From Gammaproteobacteria bacterium (GTDB lineage Bacteria > Pseudomonadota > Gammaproteobacteria > Chromatiales > Chromatiaceae): a stretch of DNA of 16,734 bases. Of the stretch, positions 7,859 to 13,839 are shown piece after piece (the first letter of the stretch is position 1; each line of letters opens with the position of its first letter). The position numbers were made by a program, and so were the translations under genes. The DNA lies in NCBI GenBank assembly GCA_024644505.1, contig JAHEHQ010000011.1:1-16734 (forward strand). Direction: 5' to 3'. Below the pieces are notes generated by a model that made no database searches, was not told the DNA's origin, and saw nothing but the letters and a program-made list of their open reading frames with translations.

Positions 7859-7895
7859 CCACAGAGATGGGTAAAATTGTCTCATCTCCACAGAG
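7859..7895. promoter_or_regulatory. Direct repeat CCACAGAG with internal inverted repeat
   Basis: CCACAGAG occurs at 7859-7866 and again at 7888-7895, 29 bases apart. Between and overlapping the copies is the dyad GAGATG (7864-7869) and CATCTC (7883-7888). This is the second structured block in the tupA/activator gap and could be a further activator or autoregulatory site; nothing in the sequence alone proves binding. Confidence 0.3.
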
Positions 7896-7981
7896 TTCTT
7901 ATTGACAAATAGTACCAGCCTGGTCCTCCATAATGATAAATCACGATAGAGACGGAGTACCGAAAAGCGCCGGAGGATTCA

Positions 7982-9391
7982 ATGACAGTGACGAGTGCCT
8001 TGCTACCGGATGACGAGCCGGAAGGGCTGCCCCATCGAACTGCTCATAACCGACTCAAATCCCTTTTGATTGTCGACGAAGAGCCGGAGATGCGGCGATA
8101 TCTGCGTCGGGGACTGAGCAAGCATTTCGGGCTCGTGGAACTGGTGGAGAACGTGGAGGAGGCTGAATCCCTGCGTCGGCGCTGTCATTTCGACCTGATC
8201 ATTTCGGACATTCAGCTGCCCGGGAAATCGGGTATTGAGTGGCTGATGGAGTTGCGAAAACTTGGCCGCTCCGCGGCGTTCATCTTCATCGCCGCCGATG
8301 CCGATCTGGATACCGCGATCGCCGCCCTGAGGCTGGGTGCGCAGGATTTCATCGTGAAACCCTTTTGCATGGAGCAGATACTGACGGCGGTCAACCGTTG
8401 TATGGGGCGACGGCAGATAACCGGGGAAAACCTCGAACTGACGCGTGAGGTGGAGCAGTGTCGCGGCAACGGCGGCCTGATCGGCGGCAGCGACAGGTTT
8501 CTGCGGATCTGCAACCTGATGCGGCGGGTCGCCCCGATGCCGTCCACCGTGCTGTTGGAGGGGGAATCGGGAACCGGAAAGGAACTGGCTGCCCGCGCCA
8601 TTCACAGCTGGAGCAGGCGTGCCGGAAGCTTCGTTCCCATCAACTGCGGGGCCATAAGCGCGGAGCTCCTGGAAAGTGAGCTGTTCGGCCACGCCAAGGG
8701 GGCCTTCACAGGGGCCACCCAGTCCCGTGAAGGGCTTTTCAGTTACGCCGAAGGGGGAACGCTGTTTCTGGACGAAATCGGTGAGATGCCCCTCGCCATG
8801 CAGGCGCACCTGTTGCGGGTGCTGGAGGAGCGGCGTATACGGGCTGTGGGCACCAACCGGGAGACGCCCGTGGATGTGCGGGTGATAGCCGCCACCAACC
8901 GCAACCTGGGGGAGGAGGTGCAGCGCGGTCACTTCCGTGAAGACCTCTATTTCAGACTCAACGTGCTTTCCATCCGCATGCTGCCGCTGCGGGAGAATAG
9001 GGAGGATCTGCCGGCCCTGACCCGTCACTTCGTGGATCTGCTGGCATCTGATATGGGAATACCCTCACCGGAGTTCTTTGAGTCTGAAATGGAGCGGCTC
9101 AAGGGCTACGACTGGCCCGGCAATGTGCGGGAACTCAAGAACGTCATAGAACGCTGCCTGCTGATGAACGTGCTGCCCGGGGATTGTCTGGAAAGGCTCA
9201 CCCCGGCCATTGAGGTGAATGACGGGGGCAGGCTCCCGGACCTCTCCCTGGCTGCGTTGGAGAAATACCACATTCTCAGGGTCCTGGAGATGAAAGGCGG
9301 CAATAAATCCGCCGCGGCCAGGCAGCTGGGCATTTCGCGAAAGACCCTGGAAAGGAAAACCCAGGCCTGGAGCGAATCACCTTCTTCCTGA
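7982..9391 (+). CDS. NtrC-family sigma54-dependent response regulator
   Basis: A 469-residue enhancer-binding protein that should remodel sigma54-RNA polymerase. Residues 27-140 are a receiver domain with acidic pair D32/E33, phospho-acceptor D76 (IISDIQLPG) and K126 (VKPF). The AAA+ domain (about 166-400) has Walker A GESGTGKE (194-201), the sigma54-contact loop GAFTGA (240-245), Walker B TLFLDEIGEMP (D264/E265) and WPGNVRELKN. Residues 436-462 are a Fis-type helix-turn-helix (NKSAAARQLGISRKTLERKT). One oddity: the receiver position that is usually Thr/Ser (NtrC T82) is Ala104 in FIAADADLD. GGAGG lies 5 bases before ATG 7982. No histidine kinase is in the window. It is divergent from tupA, and four sigma54-like promoters lie within the window, so it probably controls the surrounding Mo/W and formate genes (inference). 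Confidence 0.93.
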   Translation: MTVTSALLPDDEPEGLPHRTAHNRLKSLLIVDEEPEMRRYLRRGLSKHFGLVELVENVEEAESLRRRCHFDLIISDIQLPGKSGIEWLMELRKLGRSAAFIFIAADADLDTAIAALRLGAQDFIVKPFCMEQILTAVNRCMGRRQITGENLELTREVEQCRGNGGLIGGSDRFLRICNLMRRVAPMPSTVLLEGESGTGKELAARAIHSWSRRAGSFVPINCGAISAELLESELFGHAKGAFTGATQSREGLFSYAEGGTLFLDEIGEMPLAMQAHLLRVLEERRIRAVGTNRETPVDVRVIAATNRNLGEEVQRGHFREDLYFRLNVLSIRMLPLRENREDLPALTRHFVDLLASDMGIPSPEFFESEMERLKGYDWPGNVRELKNVIERCLLMNVLPGDCLERLTPAIEVNDGGRLPDLSLAALEKYHILRVLEMKGGNKSAAARQLGISRKTLERKTQAWSESPSS

Positions 9392-9402
9392 TGGACAGAT
9401 TA

Positions 9403-9481
9403 GTAGCCTGTGTTGAGCCTGCGAAACACGGGTTAAAAGTCTACTGTTACCCCGCGTTTCTCTTCGCTCAACGCAGGCTAC
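9403..9481. repeat. Dispersed palindromic repeat, copy 2 (intact)
   Basis: Long imperfect palindrome with about 30-base arms: the left arm begins GTAGCCTGTGTTGAGC, and the right arm ends GCTCAACGCAGGCTAC, its near complement, around a TTAAAAGTCTACTGTTA centre. It nearly fills the gap between the convergent activator gene and the minus-strand regulator gene, where its hairpin could end transcription in both directions. It shares its left arm with the copy at 2852. REP/MITE-type intergenic element. Confidence 0.75.
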
Positions 9482-9505
9482 ACAAACGACCATTGTTTTA
9501 CTGCT

Positions 9506-10420
9506 TCAGTCATCCCCCCAAACCAGGTCACCGCAGTTCATGAATTCGTAGCCGGTGAGTTCCTCCGCCAGTTCGCGGCAGTGACCGGATTTCAGGCGCA
9601 TCACCAGGTCCTGGAAGAGCCGGCGGAACCAGATTCCACGGGGCAGTGCGAAATCGAAGGACTCCCAGCCGAAGCCGATGAATCCCAGGCCGTATTCGGT
9701 TGCGGTGGCCCGGGCTCCGGGTGCCACGTCGGCCAAGTCCATGCTGACGGCAGCGGCGGCTTCGCGCTCGGAGAGCGCGATGACGGGACTGTTGAGGGAA
9801 CCCGCATTGGTGCCGAAACGGCTCAGCACCTCCATCAGGAAGCGCTGGGCTCCGGAGCCCTTCTGTCTCAGCGCCCAGCGAAACTGGGTATCCAGCAGCA
9901 GTTTGGGATCTCCGGTGTGTTTCAGGACTGGTGGGCTCACCATGATTCCCTGCTCGCGTCGGAAGGCACGGATCAGCACCCAGTTGCGGTGTTGTCCGTA
10001 CTGCCGAAGCAAGGCGGGATGGCGGGTTTGGCTCTCGCTGTTGGGGCCCCAATGGATGGCGCAGGCATCCACCCTTCTCGCCTGCAGCAGATCCAGCCCC
10101 AGGCGGGTGCCGGTCGGTGTGTAACTGATCAGGGCGTGGACGCCCGTGTCCCTGGCGAACTCCGTCACTAGCCGGTGAATCAGGGGATCGTCGCTGCCGG
10201 CGATAATCAGCCGGTCGGTGAGCAGCCCCCCGTGGGATGAATCGAGCATCCACCGGTCCACCAGTTCCCTGGGAAACATCCACTTGCCGGTTACCTTGGT
10301 GGCGGGGATACCACCCTCGCTGATCAGCGTGTAGATCTTTTTTTCGTTGAGATGCAGATACTCCGCGACCTGCCTGACGCTCATGAAGGTATCCCGAAGA
10401 GGATTAAGCACGGCGCTCAA
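9506..10420 (-). CDS. DNA-binding protein with excisionase-type HTH and molybdate-type periplasmic-binding-like domain
   Basis: Putative one-component, metal-oxyanion-sensing transcription factor of 304 residues. Residues 13-58 are a helix-turn-helix of the excisionase/MerR-like class (MSVRQVAEYLHLNEKKIY, then GGIPATKVTGKWMFPRELV). Residues from about 68 to 290 resemble the periplasmic-binding-protein-like domain found in COG1910-type regulators (LIIAGSDDPLIHRLV, TPTGTRLGLDLLQARRVDACAIHWG, LRQKGSGAQRFLMEVL, DLADVAPGARATATEYGLGF). No signal peptide is present, so it acts in the cytoplasm. The TTG start at 10420 overlaps the fdhD stop by 4 bases; GTG 10411 (GGAG 10 bases upstream) and ATG 10384 are alternatives, and all keep the HTH. 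It is the last gene of a moaA-fdhD operon, which suggests it senses molybdate, tungstate or cofactor status. The ligand is inferred. Confidence 0.82.
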   Translation of the reverse strand: MSAVLNPLRDTFMSVRQVAEYLHLNEKKIYTLISEGGIPATKVTGKWMFPRELVDRWMLDSSHGGLLTDRLIIAGSDDPLIHRLVTEFARDTGVHALISYTPTGTRLGLDLLQARRVDACAIHWGPNSESQTRHPALLRQYGQHRNWVLIRAFRREQGIMVSPPVLKHTGDPKLLLDTQFRWALRQKGSGAQRFLMEVLSRFGTNAGSLNSPVIALSEREAAAAVSMDLADVAPGARATATEYGLGFIGFGWESFDFALPRGIWFRRLFQDLVMRLKSGHCRELAEELTGYEFMNCGDLVWGDD

Positions 10421-11286
10421 TCTCCACTCACCCCGGGTTTTCCGGCGGTTTCGGGCACCGCGTCAAAGCTGATGTTTTCGGCACCGTTGTATACCAGGAA
10501 ATGACGGCCCTTGGAACGGGCGATTAGTGTGACACCCACCTTGCGGGCCAGGTCCAGGCCCATCCGGGTGATCCCGGATCGGGAAAGCAGAACGGGTATC
10601 CCCATTTGCGCCACCTTGATCACCATTTCCGAGGTGAGCCGCCCGGTGGTGTAGAAAAGCTTGTTGCCGCCAGGTGTGTTATTGAGCCACATGTGGCCCG
10701 CGATGGCGTCCACCGCATTGTGCCGTCCCACATCTTCCACGAAACGCAGAATCTGATCTTCACGACACAGGGCGCAGCCGTGCACCGCCCCTGCCTGCCG
10801 GTAAATCTGGTTGTGGTTGTTGAGCATCTGCAGCAGATCGTAGATGCGGGACTGGCTCAATGCCGTTTCCGGCAACCGGATGTCCCCCAGTTCCTCCATG
10901 AGTCCACCGAAAACCGTACCCTGGCCGCAACCGGTAGTGACTGTCTTGCGGCCCAGTCTTTCGTCGAGTCCCTCGATCTGTTCATGAGTCGCGACCGCGG
11001 CGGACCCGGTCTCCCAGTCCACCTGGACCACCTCAACCTGATCAATGGACCGGATCAGCCGCTGGTTGCGAAGCCACCCCAGCACCAGCAGCTCGGGTTG
11101 GGTGCCCAGGGTCATCAGGGTTACGATCTCCCGATTGTTCAGGTATAGGGTCAGGGCCCGCTCCTCGGCGATGTGCCCTTCCCGGACCTGCCCGAACTCG
11201 TCCACGGCCATGACCGGTGCGGCGGCCTGCAGGCCGGCATTGGTCATTTCCGGGAGTCTCAGACTTTTGGCTGTTGAGCTGTCCAT
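10417..11286 (-). CDS. fdhD: Formate dehydrogenase accessory sulfurtransferase FdhD
   Basis: Transfers sulfur from a cysteine desulfurase to the bis-MGD cofactor, a step that formate dehydrogenase activity requires. The catalytic loop AGAVHGCALC places the CxxC pair at C171 and C174. Other family segments are EERALTLYLNN, VTTGCGQGT, FVEDVGRHNAVDAIAG, YTTGRLTSEMV and GIPVLLSRSG. I chose ATG 11286 (289 residues), with a weak AGAG ahead of it. TTG 11322 lies 3 bases after a strong GGGGAGG and would add 12 residues; that spacing is short, but the choice is open. It lies between moaA and the HTH/ligand-domain gene on the minus strand, consistent with one operon. Confidence 0.93.
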   Translation of the reverse strand: MDSSTAKSLRLPEMTNAGLQAAAPVMAVDEFGQVREGHIAEERALTLYLNNREIVTLMTLGTQPELLVLGWLRNQRLIRSIDQVEVVQVDWETGSAAVATHEQIEGLDERLGRKTVTTGCGQGTVFGGLMEELGDIRLPETALSQSRIYDLLQMLNNHNQIYRQAGAVHGCALCREDQILRFVEDVGRHNAVDAIAGHMWLNNTPGGNKLFYTTGRLTSEMVIKVAQMGIPVLLSRSGITRMGLDLARKVGVTLIARSKGRHFLVYNGAENISFDAVPETAGKPGVSGD

Positions 11287-11349
11287 GTTGACTCTAATTT
11301 CCCGTTTCAGGACTGAATCCAAATACCTCCCCAGGGCTGGTCTACGCTG

Positions 11350-12348
11350 TCAGCCGCCCGTGGTGTTCATGTGGCGAAATATGATCGGCCGGGTGTACAG
11401 GTCGAAATCATGGCCTTTCGGCTTGAGTTTCATGGATTCCACGATGATCTCGCGCAGGGCCGCATCATCCGTCGGTTCGGCACGGACCACAGCCCTGAGG
11501 TCCGTGGAATGCTCCTGACCCAGGCACAGCAGCAGCCGGCCCTCGGCAGTCAGGCGTACCCGGTTGCATTGGTCGCAGAAGTTGTGGCTGTGGGGTGAGA
11601 TGAAACCCACGCGCGTTTTTAGCCCAGGTATCCGGTAGTAGCGGGAGGGCCCCCCGGTGCTCTCGGTGGTGGGGATCAGCTCGTGGTGTCTGCGCAGATC
11701 TGCGAGGATCCGGTCGCTGGAGTAGTAGGCCTCCGCCCGGTCATGTTCATCTATGACGCCGAGGGGCATCTCCTCGATGAAGCTGATGTCCATCTGACGG
11801 GCGACGGCGAAGGCCACCAGTTCCGCCACCTCGTCGTGGTTGCGGTTTTTCAGGATCACAGCATTGAGCTTGACTTTCCTGAACCCGGTCTCCAGGGCGG
11901 CGTCGATTCCCCTCAGTGTTCGATGGAGTTCCCCGTTGCGGGTGATGGCTCGGAAGCGCTCCGCGTGCAGACTGTCAATGCTGATGTTGACGCGCGTCAC
12001 GCCGGCTTCACGCAGCTCCCTGGCGTACCGATGCAACTGGGTGCCGTTGGTGGTTATGGTCAGGTCGCGCAGTCCCTCCAACTGTCCCAGTTCCCGGAAC
12101 AGGTGCACCACGTTGCGGCGCGTCAGGGGCTCACCGCCGGTGACGCGTATCTTCCGCACACCCAGGTCCACGAACGCCCTACCGATACGAGCCATCTCCT
12201 CCAGGGTCAGCAGCTGGGGCCGCGGTACGAACTTGACGTCTTCCGCCATGCAGTAGACGCACCGCAGGTCACAGCGGTCGGTCACCGATATGCGGACGTA
12301 GTCCACCGTTCTGCCGAAGCGGTCGGTGAGGCTGGATTGCCGGGGCAT
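11350..12348 (-). CDS. moaA: GTP 3',8-cyclase MoaA (molybdenum cofactor biosynthesis)
   Basis: Radical-SAM enzyme that carries out the first step of molybdopterin synthesis, turning GTP into the cyclic intermediate used by MoaC. The N-terminal [4Fe-4S]-SAM motif is C26-x3-C30-x2-C33 (CDLRCVYC), the SAM-binding GGE is in TGGEPL (70-75), and the second cluster that binds GTP uses C258, C261 and C275. The chain ends in the double glycine characteristic of MoaA (residues 331-332). ATG 12348 has GGAG 7 bases upstream and gives 332 residues, close to E. coli MoaA; upstream in-frame starts lack a binding site. No other moa genes are present. A candidate sigma54 promoter lies about 44 bases upstream. 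Confidence 0.95.
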   Translation of the reverse strand: MPRQSSLTDRFGRTVDYVRISVTDRCDLRCVYCMAEDVKFVPRPQLLTLEEMARIGRAFVDLGVRKIRVTGGEPLTRRNVVHLFRELGQLEGLRDLTITTNGTQLHRYARELREAGVTRVNISIDSLHAERFRAITRNGELHRTLRGIDAALETGFRKVKLNAVILKNRNHDEVAELVAFAVARQMDISFIEEMPLGVIDEHDRAEAYYSSDRILADLRRHHELIPTTESTGGPSRYYRIPGLKTRVGFISPHSHNFCDQCNRVRLTAEGRLLLCLGQEHSTDLRAVVRAEPTDDAALREIIVESMKLKPKGHDFDLYTRPIIFRHMNTTGG

Positions 12349-12390
12349 AGAACGACTCCAGGTGATCAGGGTTTCCGTGCCCATGAGGCT

Positions 12391-12407
12391 AGCAAGAATG
12401 ATTCCAT
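12391..12407 (-). promoter_or_regulatory. Candidate sigma54 promoter of moaA-fdhD
   Basis: On the minus strand the site reads ATGGAATCATTCTTGCT: TGG and TTGCT at the right distance (GG-N10-GC), 9 of 13 consensus positions. The predicted leader to the moaA ATG is about 32 bases, similar to that of tupA. The -24 half is the weakest of the four sites. Confidence 0.5.
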
Positions 12408-12663
12408 GTTCCGTCGGGCTGGCCATCTCCGGAGGCCCGGGTGAAACAGGTTCCGGGGTGCTTTACCACTGAGGCAGCGGCAGCCAGTCTTGGGGGTGTC
12501 TTCAACAAAGAGGGAAAACGGACTTGACTGGTCCTTTGTGTACCCGACCAATCAGGCAAGCGGGACATTTTGACCCAATAATTTTTGATGGTGTGCCGGA
12601 ATTCGCCCCTTTTTGCGGATGCTGCTCCTCGAAACGCTGCACGTCACAGGGCTAACCATCGAC

Positions 12664-12680
12664 ATGGTATGCAATTTGCA
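12664..12680 (+). promoter_or_regulatory. Predicted sigma54 promoter of the DUF3305-DUF3306-ferredoxin operon
   Basis: The site reads ATGGTATGCAATTTGCA, with TGG at -24 and TTGCA at -12, exact 10-base GG/GC spacing and 10 of 13 consensus positions. The transcript should start near 12690, leaving a leader of about 65-115 bases depending on the true start codon of the first gene. Confidence 0.6.
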
Positions 12681-12805
12681 AAAATCTGTATGGATCGTAA
12701 GGTATTCAGTCTTCAGTTATGCGTTTCACGAGATCTCCGAGGGGGTAACACGCCATCAACACCGATTCCCATACTGATGCTGAGAACAGCCCCGCCAGTT
12801 TCCCC

Positions 12806-13267
12806 GTGTCTGTCATCATGCAGCTGACGCCGGTTACCGGAAACCCCTGGATAGACTGCAGATGGGAGGCGGTCGGTGTCATGGTCGGGCGGCGTGGAGG
12901 CCAGCAGGAAGCGGGTGCCAAGTTGATACACCGGACCGGGGACACCCGTCAGGTACTCTACCCCGGATTCGAGATCTCGCTGCATACGGACGAGTGCGAG
13001 AGCTACTACCACAACCTGGTTTCCGCCAGGCCCTGTTGTTACGTGGTTGTCAGGTCCGATGAACAGGGGGTTCCCGTTCCGGCACTGGTCAGCCTCAGCT
13101 TCGACGAGGCCCATGCCTATCTGGAGGCCGACGAGGATGTGTTTCCGGTCGATCTCGCACCTGAGTTGTACCGTTGGACGGAAAGATTCGTTATCGATCA
13201 CTACGTTCCGCGAAAGCGCACCAGGCGCAGGCGCGACGACTGGAAACGGGCCGGAGGGCGCAGGTGA
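12806..13267 (+). CDS. DUF3305 family protein, formate dehydrogenase-associated
   Basis: Function unknown. The motif VSVIMQLTP followed by WEAVGVMVG, and the compact 154-residue size, fit the DUF3305 proteins that accompany periplasmic formate dehydrogenases together with DUF3306. The C-terminus is very basic (RKRTRRRRDDWKRAGGRR), suggesting contact with an acidic partner or nucleic acid. No signal peptide or metal motif is seen. The start is uncertain: GTG 12806 and ATG 12818 both lack a ribosome binding site, while a clear GAGGGGG (12739-12745) sits 9 bases ahead of an in-frame ATC at 12755. That start would add 17 residues reading into SFPVSVIMQ. It overlaps the next gene by 4 bases. Confidence 0.75.
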   Translation: MSVIMQLTPVTGNPWIDCRWEAVGVMVGRRGGQQEAGAKLIHRTGDTRQVLYPGFEISLHTDECESYYHNLVSARPCCYVVVRSDEQGVPVPALVSLSFDEAHAYLEADEDVFPVDLAPELYRWTERFVIDHYVPRKRTRRRRDDWKRAGGRR

Positions 13268-13839
13268 GCGCATCGAAAACTGACCGGTCGGCGGCCGCAG
13301 CCGGGGAGGGCGAGGAGTTTCTTGCGCGCTGGTCCAGGCGCAAGCTTGACGCGGAAAAAGTGCAGGACCGGGTATCGACCGCCGATCAGGAAATTGAGAC
13401 CGACCCGGCACCCCGGCCGCCCTCCGATGCCGACATGCCCGCGATCGAGAGTCTCACTGCGGAATCGGACTACAGCGGTTTTCTTTCCCCGGAGGTCAGC
13501 GACCAGCTGCGCCGCCTTGCCCTGCGCAAACTGTTCCATGCCGCGAGTTTCAATGTCCGCGACGGCCTGGACGACTATGACGAGGATTTCACCCAGTTCG
13601 ACAAGCTGGGCGGTCTGATTACCTCGGACATGAGACATCAGCTCGAGAGGTTGTTAGCGGATGGCGGGGAGAGCCGGAAGCCTGAAGAGGCAGATTCGCT
13701 TCCGCCGGACCCCGAAACGGCGGCCGGTGAGAATGAGGAAATCGAAAGGAAGGGGATTGCCGAAGCCGACAGGTCCGCCACAGCGGATCCCGCGCCGGAC
13801 AGTCCCGGTCAGGATGTCGGCGAAGAGGTCAGATCATGA
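13264..13839 (+). CDS. DUF3306 family protein, formate dehydrogenase-associated
   Basis: Function unknown; 191 residues. The N-terminal FLARWSRRKLDAEK and the central segment SDYSGFLSPEVSDQLRRLALRKLFH...DGLDDYDEDFTQFDKLG are the features by which I recognise DUF3306. The C-terminal 50 residues are acidic and low in complexity, in contrast to the basic tail of the DUF3305 protein just upstream; an interaction between the two is plausible. GTG 13264 overlaps the DUF3305 stop (GTGA) with GGAGGG 6 bases upstream. Its stop overlaps the start of the ferredoxin gene (ATGA), so the three genes are translationally linked. Confidence 0.78.
   Translation: MSASKTDRSAAAAGEGEEFLARWSRRKLDAEKVQDRVSTADQEIETDPAPRPPSDADMPAIESLTAESDYSGFLSPEVSDQLRRLALRKLFHAASFNVRDGLDDYDEDFTQFDKLGGLITSDMRHQLERLLADGGESRKPEEADSLPPDPETAAGENEEIERKGIAEADRSATADPAPDSPGQDVGEEVRS

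Larger units (their letters stand above)
12349..12805. other. 457-base divergent control region between moaA and DUF3305
   Basis: No convincing gene is seen here. The region holds two oppositely directed sigma54-like promoters (12391-12407 minus, 12664-12680 plus). Between them is an inverted repeat, ACAAAG (12505-12510) with CTTTGT (12534-12539), about 140 and 170 bases from the two predicted transcript starts. It is more AT-rich than the surrounding coding sequence from about 12490 to 12720. A shared activator site serving both operons is plausible but unproven. Confidence 0.45.

Noticed and set aside
7902..7936. TTGACA with TAATGA as a sigma70 promoter for the activator gene
   Set aside because: The spacing is 23 bases, too long for a normal -35/-10 pair; no better pairing was found.
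8003..9028. 341-codon minus-strand open frame inside the activator gene
   Set aside because: Antisense shadow of a gene with intact receiver, AAA+ and HTH domains.
12408..12480. Possible molybdenum cofactor riboswitch upstream of moaA
   Set aside because: The GC-rich, hairpin-prone stretch lies upstream of the predicted transcript start, and I could not match the conserved core of the Moco RNA motif.
12585..12827. Small plus-strand open frame of 80 codons between moaA and DUF3305
   Set aside because: No ribosome binding site, no recognisable features, and it overlaps the predicted sigma54 promoter and leader of the next operon.
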